From Gliomastix tumulicola (lineage: Eukaryota; Ascomycota; Sordariomycetes; Hypocreales; Bionectriaceae): DNA of 64,000 nt. The position numbers and the translations under genes are program-made. The notes under the pieces are model-generated. The model worked only from the letters and a program-made list of their open reading frames with translations, had not been told where the DNA came from and made no database searches. Positions 10,520 to 19,817 of the stretch are shown here, one piece after another (within the stretch, counting starts at the first letter, position 1; every line of letters begins with the position of its first letter). The stretch spans positions 2,467,336 to 2,531,335 of the forward strand of contig BCHX01000006.1 of NCBI GenBank assembly GCA_001599755.1. The letters run 5' to 3'.

Positions 10520-11635
10520 ATGACGTGGCTTGGCCTTGTTACTACTTATCTGGCGTTGGCAGGCGCTGCTCTGGCCGCGCCATCGCAAGTGACGCCGCGC
10601 CAGGCTCCCTTCGTGTCGACGCCCATCACCGACTTTGCCGAGCCATGGGCGCTGGCCTTCCTGCCCGATAACCGCATCCTCGTCACCGAAAAAGCAGGTA
10701 CTCTGCGTCTCCTCGACCCGGTCACCCGTTCCAAGGGCCAGATCACCGGTGTCCCTGCCGTCCGCTACGCCGGCCAGGGCGGACTGGGCGACGTCGCCCT
10801 GCACCCGAACTTTGCCGAGAACAGCCTGGTATACATCAGCTATGCCGAGGCCAGCGGCTCCCGTGCGGGGGCTGCTGTCGCGCGAGCCCGGCTTGTGCTG
10901 AACGGCAGCGGCGGCGGCGCGCTGGAGGGCCTCGAGGTCATCTGGCGCCAGTCGGCGACGTACGACGGGACCGGCCACTTCTCCCACCGCCTCCTCTTCG
11001 CCCCCAACTCGACGCTGTACATCTCCTCCGGCGAGAGGCAGCAGTTTGACCCTGCTCAGGACCTCTCGGGCAACCTCGGCAAGATCCTCCGTCTGAACGA
11101 CAACGGGACGCCCCACGACGGCAACCCATTCGCTGACCGCGGCGGCATCTCGGCGCAGATCTACGCGCTGGGCGTCCGGAACCCGCTGGGCATCGACTGG
11201 GATGCCCAGGGCCGTCTCTGGGAGATCGAGATGGGGCCGATGGGCGGCGACGAGATCAACCTGATCCAGCCCGGCGCCAACTACGGCTGGCCGCTCGTGT
11301 CCCAGGGCATCCACTACGACGGGCAGCCCATCCCCGACCACTCCACGCGCCCCGAGTTCAACCCGCCCAAGGCCTTCTGGGTCCCCGTCATCTCTCCCGC
11401 CGGCCTGGTCGTCTACAAGGGTGACCTGTTCCCCCAGTGGAAGGGCCATGCCCTGATCAGCGGCCTCGGTTCCCTGGGGCTGGTCCGCGTGGAGATTTCC
11501 GGTGAGTCGGCGAGGGAAGCTCAGCGCTACTCGTTCGGCCGACGTATTCGTGGTGTCCGGGAGAGCGCGGACGGCGCCGTGTGGGTGATTGAGGATGGTC
11601 CTGGCGGGCGACTCCTAAAGCTCACGCCGTCTTAA
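10520..11635 (+). CDS. Secreted PQQ-type sorbosone/aldose sugar dehydrogenase
   Basis: Intronless 371-aa protein of the soluble glucose/sorbosone dehydrogenase family (bacterial YliI/Asd type): a six-bladed beta-propeller that in bacteria binds PQQ and oxidises aldoses. Residues 1-19 look like a signal peptide ending ALAAP. Visible landmarks are EPWALAFLPD and ILVTEKAG in blade 1, GGLGDVALHPNF, GHFSHRLLF with the presumed catalytic-base His, DLSGNLGKILRLNDNGTPHDGNPF, VRNPLGIDW with the conserved Arg, then GPMGGDEINLIQPGANYGWP, and a C-terminal GALWV-like strand (DGAVWVIEDGPGGRLLKL). Compared with bacterial members, HFGG is replaced by HFSH and the usual His before GP by Met, so activity is not certain. 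The lack of introns and bacterial-style family suggest an old bacterial acquisition (inference). Extracellular sugar or lignocellulose oxidation is the likely role. Confidence 0.82.
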   Translation: MTWLGLVTTYLALAGAALAAPSQVTPRQAPFVSTPITDFAEPWALAFLPDNRILVTEKAGTLRLLDPVTRSKGQITGVPAVRYAGQGGLGDVALHPNFAENSLVYISYAEASGSRAGAAVARARLVLNGSGGGALEGLEVIWRQSATYDGTGHFSHRLLFAPNSTLYISSGERQQFDPAQDLSGNLGKILRLNDNGTPHDGNPFADRGGISAQIYALGVRNPLGIDWDAQGRLWEIEMGPMGGDEINLIQPGANYGWPLVSQGIHYDGQPIPDHSTRPEFNPPKAFWVPVISPAGLVVYKGDLFPQWKGHALISGLGSLGLVRVEISGESAREAQRYSFGRRIRGVRESADGAVWVIEDGPGGRLLKLTPS

Positions 11636-12101
11636 GGTGGCGTGGAGGCAGGAGGATTGATGGATTGATGTGGGATTGGATTATGATTACGTGCGAAACA
11701 CCCTCACTTTCGTTAGGTAGATTCAACCAATGGCCATCCTGGAGCAGTTCACTTCGTCCAAGTGTACTAGAAACGGACGCAGAAGGGAAACCAAGTGGCC
11801 ATCCACTCACTCTTATCAAATGTATATATCACAGTCATTACAAACATACTGTCAATCAGAAACGAGCCGCAAACCCTCAGCTGTAATCCTTGGTAATTCA
11901 GTGAGCAGTATTGGTCACAGATAAACCTGATACGTGCGAGTTTACCGCGAGAATTGGTGAGGGCACTGTACGTGAACCTCTTGAGGCCCCCTCACCGCCG
12001 TTTGCTTGCCTTCGCTACGCGAACACGCCTCGTGACGGCGGAATCCGGCACACACCGCCGCGTCATCCTCATGAGAACAATAGGATCGAGGCATCATATG
12101 A

Positions 12102-12120
12102 CCCCTTGAATGGCGAGGGG
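12102..12120. promoter_or_regulatory. Paired STRE-like elements CCCCT / AGGGG
   Basis: CCCCT at 12102-12106 and AGGGG at 12116-12120 are in opposite orientation, about 330 bp before the ATG at 12453. STREs bind Msn2/4-type zinc-finger factors in yeast and related factors in filamentous fungi. The call rests on sequence match plus the stress-type product downstream. Confidence 0.4.
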
Positions 12121-12277
12121 CCTATTGTTTTGAGATCACGGGAGCAGGGAGTGTGTAACCTCGGGTGGAATGTTCGAGCAGGAGAGATCAGGCGGCCACT
12201 CTGACGATGCGGCCCTCACCGCATCAACAAGCGGAAAAGATGATCGAATATTGGCATCAATCAGCCTCGAGATGATG

Positions 12278-12285
12278 TATAAATA
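12278..12285 (+). promoter_or_regulatory. TATA box (TATAAATA)
   Basis: Near-perfect TATA element about 168 bp before the ATG at 12453, immediately followed by a pyrimidine-rich stretch where transcription probably starts. Confidence 0.55.
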
Positions 12286-12452
12286 TGCCCCTTCCCTCCT
12301 CTCCTCTCCTCTCCCTCATCTGAACTCTCCTTCATACAACTCAAACACGCCGAACTCGAACTCTCGACAATCTCTCCTCGCTCTCGCACTTTGCAACTCT
12401 TCACATCGACTCTAACCTCATCAACAACACACTCAACCAACCACTCTTCAAG

Positions 12453-12709
12453 ATGTCTGGAAACAACAACACCAACAAGTTCATGACCAAGGAGGATGCC
12501 CAGCGCATTCAGGCAGCCGTGGTAAGACTCCGCGTCCTCATCGAACACATGTCTTCCGCGGAGAACACTTGCTAACCAAACCTTTTGCACCACAGGCCAA
12601 GCAAGACGCTAGCAGCGACAATGCATTCGCGTCTCGTGCCCAGTCCGCCGGCGACAAGCACCAGAACGCCCAGGGCGACAACAAGCCGGCTGGCACCCAG
12701 ACGAAGTAG
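12453..12709 (+). CDS. Small hydrophilic stress protein (SMP/LEA-like)
   Basis: Sixty-residue, very hydrophilic protein encoded by two exons, 12453-12521 and 12596-12709, with a 74-nt intron GTAAGA..CACAG. The sequence MSGNNNTNKFMTKEDAQRIQ, then AVAKQDASSDNAFASRAQSA, resembles the seed-maturation-protein (SMP) domain that in fungi occurs as short proteins induced by starvation, desiccation or conidiation. There are no Cys, no hydrophobic core and no signal peptide, so it is probably intrinsically disordered and cytosolic. The promoter carries STRE-like motifs, a strong TATA box and a C/T tract, in line with stress induction. The exon-intron structure is clear; the family name is by resemblance. 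Confidence 0.75.
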
Positions 12710-13532
12710 ACACCGCACTTCGACATCAATTTGCAGCAATGCCACACACAGTCGGGATGCTGCATCTGAACACGTCTTGCAATGAACTTCTGGCGAAGGG
12801 AAAGTTGGGGGAAGATTCGGCGATGGGATAGAGCCGGGTTGGGTGCGGAGTGAACTCGGAGCTGCTAGACCGTCGAATTTTTGATCAATACACCGAATTC
12901 CTCCCGCATTGATGAAGAATGTTGATATTTTGCTCGTGAACTTGAGTCTGCTGATGGCTGTAAGATGGTGTTCCTCAGCTTGGCTATGAGATTGTGTAGC
13001 ATAGACAAAGCATTCTCAGTACAGTAAGGATTTTCATATTTCGCCTGTTCCTGGACCCTTGGTTCAGACAGCCGTTCTCTTACATTGCCTAGTGTCGCAT
13101 TAATGTCCGAACTAGCCTCAACGATTGGACAGGAACGAGGGAACTAGTACATCTTCGGCACTGCATCGCAAACGCCTTTTTATGGCTGTCCACGCATGGG
13201 AAATCGAAGAGCACTTTCAGACTTTACCGAACTCACTTCTTCCCGTCCTGTCGTGTGCAAGTTCGTCAGCTGTCAGACTCAATCTATTGAGATGAGCGCT
13301 TGTTCTCCTCTTTCGGTAGTGACCGCTTGAGAATCGATGAAGCTTACTTTCCTCAAGGGTATAAAGCCATGCTACCCCAAAACAAACTCGAATGAGAAAA
13401 CATCACACATGCCCTCACTGACCATCGACTCCTACACTGAGATCTTCAAATCAACATTGAGTTTTATTCGCATTTTCACCTCTCGCATTTAACAACTCTA
13501 GCTTCCCCATTCAACCTTAGTACCTACCCGCC
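12710..13532. other. Intergenic interval upstream of the MYND-like gene
   Basis: Holds the 3' region of the small stress gene and the promoter of the next plus-strand gene. TATAAA lies at 13360-13365, about 168 bp before ATG 13533. No other gene-like frame. Confidence 0.45.
13360..13365 (+). promoter_or_regulatory. TATA box (TATAAA)
   Basis: TATAAA preceded by GGG, placed about 168 bp before the ATG at 13533, the same spacing as in the small stress gene upstream. Confidence 0.45.
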
Positions 13533-14264
13533 ATGCGGAACAATCCGATGGCTCTGGTCGTCCCCGTCCGAGGTGACAAACTAGGCCTGTGTGAGTTCTG
13601 CAACTTTGACCCGGCCCGGATTCCCTGCGATAAGTGCGGCCAGGGAAAATTTTGTGCCCATCCATGCATGGGCTTGGCTACTCGCCAGGGCCTCCATATC
13701 TGCGCCCCGAGCTCGGCAGACGAGTCCAAGGTCAAGTCTGAGGTCAAGTCTGAGGTCAAGTCCGAGGTCAAGTCCGAGGCCAAGTACAAGGCTGGTTTCG
13801 AGGCTGAGCCCAAGACTGAGCCCAAGACTGAGTCCAAGACTGAGTCCGGGACTGAGTCCGATGACGATCTCGTGACCCCGGCGGATGACCTTATGAGCTA
13901 CACCTTGGTAGATGAGGTGCCGCAACACTTCCACGTGCGCCAGAGCTTCTTCTTTCACCGGTGCAAGACGGTCGACGACCAGGTCACCCTTCTGTCCGTG
14001 TACGATCTACTCTTTAGGACGTGTGGAACCACGCCGAAAGAGCTCGAAGAGTGGCTGCTGGACGGCACCGTGTATCAGGAGACAGTCCGTGCGTTCAACC
14101 GTAATCGGGTTGATATTCCAGCGTCCCTACGCTACTGGCTCAAAAAGAAGGAGTCGAGGGATGTGTTTGAGACTCCGAGCGACGTGAACATCAAGGGCAA
14201 CCCCCTGAGAGACGAAGAAATTGAAAGTCTCATCCCGGCATATCCGCCAGCCGTCAAGTGTTAG
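13533..14264 (+). CDS. MYND-like zinc-finger protein with acidic tandem repeats
   Basis: Intronless 243-aa protein, not assignable to a named family. Residues ~20-57 hold a Cys-rich finger: C-x2-C-x8-C-x2-C-x5-C-x3-C, then a His and Cys in GLHIC, close to the MYND spacing but lacking the usual Gln and Trp. Residues ~65-110 are two tandem-repeat blocks: four to five copies of a K-S-E-V tetrapeptide, then four copies of a T-E-[PS]-K type unit, ending in an acidic stretch. The repeats are also exact at DNA level (12-bp units), a sign of recent expansion. Residues ~125-243 form a presumably folded helical domain with HVRQSFFFHRC, YDLLFRTCG and a WL-rich segment. There is no signal peptide or TM segment. 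A protein-interaction role is possible but unproven. Confidence 0.65.
   Translation: MRNNPMALVVPVRGDKLGLCEFCNFDPARIPCDKCGQGKFCAHPCMGLATRQGLHICAPSSADESKVKSEVKSEVKSEVKSEAKYKAGFEAEPKTEPKTESKTESGTESDDDLVTPADDLMSYTLVDEVPQHFHVRQSFFFHRCKTVDDQVTLLSVYDLLFRTCGTTPKELEEWLLDGTVYQETVRAFNRNRVDIPASLRYWLKKKESRDVFETPSDVNIKGNPLRDEEIESLIPAYPPAVKC
13731..13859 (+). repeat. Coding 12-bp tandem repeats
   Basis: Two adjacent minisatellites inside the MYND-like gene. From 13731 to about 13790 the unit is GTCAAGTCTGAG with C/T variation; from about 13803 to 13859 the unit is GAGCCCAAGACT and variants. They encode Lys/Glu/Ser/Thr-rich repeats and keep the frame. Confidence 0.85.
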
Positions 14265-14711
14265 ATCGACACATCCGTCAATCCGACACACCTGTCATTG
14301 CGATTGCATTTCAATTGTATGTGTCACCATATTTGATCTCGTCAAATTGCCAAAGAATAGTTGAGTTTTTCTGGTTTCGTGGAGAACAGGATTGGCACAG
14401 ACTGGGGACAGAGTTATTCTCGTCCCGATAATTGGTTTCTAGGAAGCATTAGCTTAGTAAATGCGTATTTCATTCCATCAACCATGATTGAGAAGTTGTC
14501 AATAATAGCCCCAAGTATTTTAATAATCGTAAGCCTGCCAATGAAGAGTCTAGATACGTATTTCAACGGCCGGAAGTTGACCTGTCACAAACCGTAATCA
14601 CTGGCTGCGTCACGTGGCCAAAATGCCACCCCAACCTGCAAGACACCGGATTCGTCCAGCCAGGCAGATAATGAGGCGACACATCATTGGGCACGTTTGA
14701 GGCAGCTGAAA
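14265..14711. other. AT-rich intergenic spacer
   Basis: Between the MYND-like gene and the MATE-like gene. A 78-codon frame at 14361-14597 begins at TTG, lies in AT-rich DNA and shows no protein-like pattern. No feature is claimed. Confidence 0.45.
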
Positions 14712-16331
14712 ATGCAGCCCATCCTCGGCTCAATCACGCGATGGACCAAGCTTTCTACATCCCCTCCCCCTACACAGCATCACGGCCGATACACGATGCT
14801 CCCTCCAGACGTTGACGTCAACATTGATGAAGCGGGCGATGGCGACAGGGAGGGTGATGCCTCAGTGTCGAAGCGACGACGACAATGGTGCCACCGCAAT
14901 CACTACGTCGGCGCTCTCCTCTTCAACACCGCCTCCTTCATCCTCCCAGCGCTCTACGCGACACTGTCCCGCTTCTGGGTCGCCAGCATCGACGCCTCGC
15001 TCGTCGTCACCACAGATGCCTACACCTATATCGGCGTCGTCGCAGAGGTGCTGAACGAGGGTCTTCCCCGCGCTGCATGGGTCATCATCGGCGATGCGGC
15101 CTCCCGCTCCGTCGCACAGCGGATCGGCCTGACGCACACGCTCATCCTCTTCCAGACCATCCTCGGCCTGATCATGAGTATCGCTCTGGCCAGCGGAGCG
15201 CATAGCTTCGCTGATGCGTTTGTGCCCATTGAGGTCCGGGATGCTAGCTTGACGTATGTCCGCATCAGCGCCTTCTCTGCCCTCAGCTCTGCGATCGAGA
15301 CGGCCGTTGCTACTGCGACGAGGGCGCTAGACAAGCCTGATATCCCGCTCGTCATCAGCTCTGTCAAGTTTGCCGTCAACATCATTCTGGACATGCTCAT
15401 CCTGTCCAAATTTCACGTGGGTAGCCATGAGCCGTCTGTCAACATGCAGGCCGGCATCCAACTCACCTGCAACATGGTGGCTGCTTTTGTCGGCCTCGGC
15501 TACTTCCTATGGAGGACGAGCTGGCCGTACTGGCGGGCCGACCGATTAGACGGCGAACCGAGCCATGAGCTTGTACAAACTCTGCCTACAGTTCGATCTC
15601 TAGTCGTTCTGCTGAGGCCGGGTCTGTTGACCTTTGCAGAATCCGCAATCCGGAATGCGCTCTACCTCTGGCTTGTGTCTACAATCGTCGCACTGGGTGC
15701 AAACTACGCGACAGCGTGGGGCATCTTCAACACGATCCGCTGGGGTCTGGTCATGGTCCCCGTCCAAGCGCTTGAGGCGACAACACTGGCGTTCGTCGGG
15801 CATCTATGGGGAGAGTGGCGCCGCGAGATCGGGAAAGAACAGAGACGGCCGGGGAGGACTCCAATGCGAACAATTCTCGCCATCGTCAAGCCGTCCATCA
15901 TCTCCGTCGTCATTGCCTTGGTCGTCGAGATTCCCATTGCGATTTTCCTGTCGTTTTGGGGTGCCCGGGCCTTTGCCCGCTTCCTTGGCCAGCCGGATGA
16001 GATCGCAGATGTGACAGCCTACATGTGGCGGACCATCGACTGGTGTTATATCTTCTATGCCATGTCGACCCAACTGGCTGCCATTCTACTCGCCACGAGA
16101 CCCAGGTGGTACCTATATCAGAGCCTCGCGAGCAACCTACTCTATGTTCTCCCGTGGGCCATCGTCTGCCAGGTCAAAGATCTGACGGATGGGCATGCTT
16201 GGACATATCATAGTCTCGTCTTCGGCGGAAGTCTGGTGTTCAGCTTTGTCGACGTGGTTATAGTGAATTTGATCTGGGCTTGGACGTTGGTCACGGGTCG
16301 GGCGAGGCTTGAGAGATTTCATGACAACTAA
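14712..16331 (+). CDS. MATE-like multidrug/polysaccharide flippase family transporter
   Basis: Intronless 539-aa polytopic membrane protein. After a hydrophilic, charged N terminus (about 70 residues, ending KRRRQWCHRN) there are roughly 11-12 hydrophobic segments in two halves, for example LLFNTASFILPALYATL, LILFQTILGLIMSIALA, LFNI-type segments after the midpoint, and the final LVFSFVDVVIVNLIWAWTLV. Blocks such as FADAFVPIEVRDASLTYVRI and an internal WGIFNTIRWGLVMVPVQALE suggest the MOP/MATE superfamily, where proton- or sodium-driven efflux of organic cations is typical. Substrate unknown. ATG 14712 is used; ATG 14796 (MLPPDVDV) is an equally possible start that removes 28 residues. It probably resides in the plasma or vacuolar membrane. 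Confidence 0.68.
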   Translation: MQPILGSITRWTKLSTSPPPTQHHGRYTMLPPDVDVNIDEAGDGDREGDASVSKRRRQWCHRNHYVGALLFNTASFILPALYATLSRFWVASIDASLVVTTDAYTYIGVVAEVLNEGLPRAAWVIIGDAASRSVAQRIGLTHTLILFQTILGLIMSIALASGAHSFADAFVPIEVRDASLTYVRISAFSALSSAIETAVATATRALDKPDIPLVISSVKFAVNIILDMLILSKFHVGSHEPSVNMQAGIQLTCNMVAAFVGLGYFLWRTSWPYWRADRLDGEPSHELVQTLPTVRSLVVLLRPGLLTFAESAIRNALYLWLVSTIVALGANYATAWGIFNTIRWGLVMVPVQALEATTLAFVGHLWGEWRREIGKEQRRPGRTPMRTILAIVKPSIISVVIALVVEIPIAIFLSFWGARAFARFLGQPDEIADVTAYMWRTIDWCYIFYAMSTQLAAILLATRPRWYLYQSLASNLLYVLPWAIVCQVKDLTDGHAWTYHSLVFGGSLVFSFVDVVIVNLIWAWTLVTGRARLERFHDN

Positions 16332-16518
16332 GAAGATTGCAATATCTGTGTAATGGTAACGACTGGGATGACGCGAGAAGATTGCTTAGCTTAGAGGGGC
16401 CGAGGTTATGAATGCATGCCTTCGTTGATCCTTATATCGTCCCCTAATGAACTCAGAGTACCAACACTGATATCTGCACGCAGCTTTAATAATCTAAACA
16501 AGGAGTGATATTATATTG

Positions 16519-16536
16519 ATATATATATATATATAT
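16519..16536. repeat. (AT)n microsatellite
   Basis: Nine AT dinucleotides in the short spacer between the transporter stop (16331) and the convergent hydrolase stop (16620). Confidence 0.85.
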
Positions 16537-16619
16537 GATGTTATACGCACACCTCGTTTCGCTTACTCGTACATATGCCACACTAGCTAATATCTTGACA
16601 AACCTCTCTCCCAGCTCCC

Positions 16620-17676
16620 TCAGTCGCGTGTCACAGACCTATAGAAATCCAGCAGCTTCGCCGCGCCATCCTCCCACTGCACATCATTCTGCAGATGGTG
16701 CCCTGCACCCTCCACAATCTCCATGCGCACCGCCTGATCACCGCCTCTTGCCGTTGATGCGGCTGCGCGGTAGAATGCAGCGGTCTCCTGCGTGACCTCG
16801 GGCGTCATCAGCTTATCCTGCGAGCCGGCCATGACGAGCACCCTGGCCGCTGCCTGGCTGTCGACGTGCTCCAGGACAGAGCTCGCGGAGGCGAAGGGTC
16901 GCATCATGCTGAAGGGCCACAGGTAGCTCTCGTATCGATTTGTCCGCCGCTGGAAGGGGATGACGGCCGACAGGGGGAAGCTGTCCCCGAAGAAGGCGCG
17001 GCGGGTGAGCACGGGGTGCGAGAGCGGCGAGTTGGGGTGCCAGGCGTGGAGGATGAGACGGAGGGTGAACCAGGGGTCCAGATTCCACCAGTTCTTGTAG
17101 ACGCCCATGCTGCCGGCCTGTCAGTACAAAACCGCTTTTTCTGCTCAAACACGCAGCAAGGGACAGGACTTACGATCCGTAGGCCGGGACTGCTCCGAGG
17201 AGCGCAAGAGCCCTCACATCCAGCTTCCCCTCCGACAGGACCCCCTGAGAGAGCCCTCCGCCACTTGAATGCCCCACGAGAATGACCTCGCATCCCTCCC
17301 GGGCTTGCGCCCATTCGACGCCGGCGACGAGGTCATCACCCAGCATGCGCCGCGTCGTGGCAAACACCATGCGCAGGTAGGACGGATGCCACGAATCGCC
17401 GTGCCCGCGGAGGGAGATGGCATAAGATGCGACGCCACGGGCGGCGAGGTACCGCATGTACTCGGTCCATACCCAGGCAGATCCCATGCCGCCGTGGCAG
17501 AAGAAGACGGGCGGGCTCCCCGGTGCGGGCGAGGGCGAGGGTGTGGCTGACAGGATCTCAAGCCTGCCGCCTGCTGTGTCGATCCAGTGGCGCTCAAGAC
17601 CCTCAGGGACGGGCTGGAGAGGGCCCTGGGGCTTGGTGAAGAAGAGCCATTTGTAGGATAGGGTCAATGAAGCCAT
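16620..17676 (-). CDS. Alpha/beta-hydrolase fold protein
   Basis: Serine-hydrolase-like protein of 330 aa; CDS complement(16620-17109, 17174-17676). The 64-nt intron runs GTAAGT..GGCAG; the first AG after the pyrimidine region would break the frame, so the acceptor seven bases later is used, giving PAYGSMGVYKNWW. Landmarks are the HG oxyanion block FFCHGGMGSAWVW, the second strand SLRGHGDS, the nucleophile elbow GHSSGGG, the acid region VMAGSQDKLMTPE and the catalytic His in GAGHHLQND. The order Ser-Asp-His and length are normal for the family. The lid region (about residues 165-230, Trp-rich) is unusual enough that the substrate cannot be guessed. No signal peptide is clear, so it is probably cytosolic. 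The in-frame GTG-type extension to 17739 is ignored; ATG 17676 starts MASLTLSYKW. Confidence 0.85.
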
Positions 17677-18219
17677 ATTTTGTAAGTGTGTGATGGGGAA
17701 ATGATGTGATAAGGATGAGATTGCTGGCGATGACCTCAAATGTTCAGCCGATGTGCCAACTGTTTCAATTTATGAACGGAAATATCCGCTGCACCATTTT
17801 TTTTTTTCACCTCGTAACGCTGATATGTGAGACTGAGTCACAGCGGCTTGTCGCTTGAAGGAGCTGCGGCTGAGCGACGCCACAAGATCTATTGAGGTTA
17901 GCATCGTCGCACAGAGCACTTCTCGGCTGAAACCGGGCGATGCTGGTGCTGATGCTGGTGATCATTCTCGTACAACCACCCCGTGATCAAGTGAGTAATC
18001 TGTGCAAACACATTCCAAAGGGATATGATGTAATGGCCCTGCCATCATTAAGCTCAGATACGACAGCCAGCTTAGGTGGTGGTGAAAGTTATAGGGTTAG
18101 GGTCACTCGATACTCAAATTGAGTGAAATCACAAGCCATAGCGGTCGTCCCATTTTCGTGATATGCATACTAGTAGTATAAGAAGGAGACTTCAAGTCAA
18201 TGTGGCTGATATGCAGAAG
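17677..18219. other. Intergenic spacer with telomere-like 11-mer
   Basis: Promoter of the hydrolase gene and 3' region of the next minus-strand gene. TAGGGTTAGGG occurs at 18092-18102, nearly two telomere units. No gene was seen. Confidence 0.45.
18092..18102 (+). repeat. Short interstitial telomere-like motif TAGGGTTAGGG
   Basis: Eleven bases matching the fungal telomere unit TTAGGG almost twice. Too short to be an old chromosome end; it may be chance or a telobox-type protein site. Confidence 0.4.
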
Positions 18220-19180
18220 CTAACCGCAATCTCCCCATTCGTTGACCACTGTCTCTCCCATGATGTCTCGCTCTGTCTTCTTGTTTTCGCACAGGCTCAG
18301 GTAGAATAACAGCAGATCAAGGCTGCTGTCACCGGACCCTTCATCTAGAACCGCAGCTTTGGTAAGTAGGCAGACTCTGGAGCCAATTCCGGGGTCATCA
18401 CGCTCGTTTTTTGATAAATCCGCCTTCTCAGCACCGTTGAGACCCTCCCTTGGCTCCTCCTTTCCTCTCCGCGCCAATGGGTTTAGCTTTGTCCTCCGGG
18501 GGTCCAGGTCCCCTTCCTCCAGTTTCGAATCCAGCACTGAAGGGGATATGACAATGGATTGAGGGTCGGTCGAAGGAGATGACGTTTCTGTTGGGGTGGG
18601 TGTTGCTTCTGCTCCTTCGTGGCTGCTCAGGTCAGCTTACTATGCTTCATATCGCTCGTTCATATGACTGGACTTACTGATCCTCGACGTTTCCATCACC
18701 ACCCAAGTGATGCCCGTGCTTTTGCATATCGCTGATCTTCCCTACCGTCCCGGCAACGACAATAGCGACGACGACGACAATCGACAGACTCGCAGCCAGC
18801 CGGATCCTCATCGTCTTCCGTTGTTTCTTGACGAGCTCCTCCTCGTCAATCTCATCCTGCAGGGACGCCTGCGTCACTTGCGACAGCTGCGTCGCCTGAT
18901 GCTGCTGCACGAGGTGGTGGTACTGGCTAAAGGTCCGAGGGAGTAAGTTCCTGGGAGGATCCTGGTACCGTGGCGGGCAGCTGTCGGCGCCGTAGGCCGG
19001 CGGCTGGAGACGTGGCCCTTCGTTGCGGCTGAAGTTTCTCACCCTCCTCGAGCCGGCTAGACGCCCTCCGCCGGTGCCGATGGTGGTGTTATCGGCGGTC
19101 GGCGGCGGGCGGAAGATGTCAATCGTCGTCGAGTCCTGTGCGCTGGGGTAATGCTGGGGAGGACCCTGGCTGTCGTTCAT
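18220..19180 (-). CDS. Single-pass membrane protein of unknown function
   Basis: A 301-aa protein; CDS complement(18220-18622, 18678-19180) with a 55-nt intron GTAAGT..GAGCAG. The N-terminal ~125 residues are hydrophilic, Pro/Gln/Arg-rich and probably cytosolic, with a Gln-rich stretch and an acidic-basic switch (DEIDEEELVKKQRKTMRIR). One hydrophobic helix follows (ASLSIVVVVAIVVAGTV, about residues 129-146). The C-terminal ~150 residues are Ser/Thr/Pro- and then Lys/Glu-rich. The strongly basic side lies before the TM helix, which predicts N-in/C-out topology (type II). No known domain was recognised. The frame across the intron is continuous and ends ENKKTERD..GDCG. The gene may be lineage-specific. 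Confidence 0.6.
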
Positions 19181-19817
19181 CGTCGTCTCGGATCACCACC
19201 ATGGCCCTCTTCGCGTAACACCAGCCCAGTGTCCGGAGATGTAACAGGGGGCCAGAAGGGGAGAGGGGAAGGAAGGGGAAGGGAGAGGCAGGGGCAAGCA
19301 GAACAGGTGGGCAAAAGGGGGAGCTGTGTCCCCCCACGCGCGCACACGGAGTTCCAGAGCTAAGCTCCGAGCTTGGGGGACACGCAACGCCCATCGTGGT
19401 CAATCGCCCGGCCATCCTCTGGTATGGGCACCTCCTCTATGGTGAGACAGTTTTCGTCAAGCTGAAGAATGGGTGGTATGAGCGTCCTGGGGATGACAGC
19501 TTGGACGTGTCTTGGTGCGGCCTCCCTTGTCAGTTGCAAGACCTGCCGAGAACACTGGCACATTCCGATCGTGCGGGCAGCAGCGTATTGTGAGCTGCAA
19601 ACTGAGACAACTTCTTATGACAATGGCACGGTTTCAAATTTGGCCAGTTTTGTGTTGTTTAACAATCATCATTTCTAACAAGTGTCGTTTACTATTCTTA
19701 TACTCTCTGTACAAGACTTTTAACCCGCCGACTGCGACTACCATCCCCCACACGGTGTCAACCGCTTACTACTTACTGCCTTCATCCACCGCGCTGCAGA
19801 GTGTCTGAGAATGTAGC
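19181..19817. other. Intergenic spacer (promoter of minus-strand membrane protein)
   Basis: Contains a G-rich purine run around 19255-19310 (plus strand), i.e. a C/T-rich leader for the minus-strand gene at 18220-19180, and the 3' region of the gene at 19818-20221. Nothing else is supported. Confidence 0.45.

Larger units (their letters stand above)
11636..12452. other. Promoter region of the small stress-type gene
   Basis: Between the dehydrogenase stop and the 60-aa gene. It contains an inverted pair of STRE-like pentamers (12102-12120), a strong TATAAATA at 12278-12285, and a C/T-rich tract at about 12289-12320. This arrangement is typical of inducible, highly transcribed fungal genes. 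No other coding sequence was seen. Confidence 0.55.

Noticed and set aside
10310..11449. 379-codon antisense open frame over the PQQ-type dehydrogenase
   Set aside because: Shadow frame of a GC-rich gene; no protein-like pattern.
14361..14597. 78-codon frame before the MATE-like gene
   Set aside because: TTG start in AT-rich DNA, no conserved pattern.
18092..18102. Telomere fusion point or internal telomere
   Set aside because: Only 11 bases; no subtelomeric genes or repeats around it.
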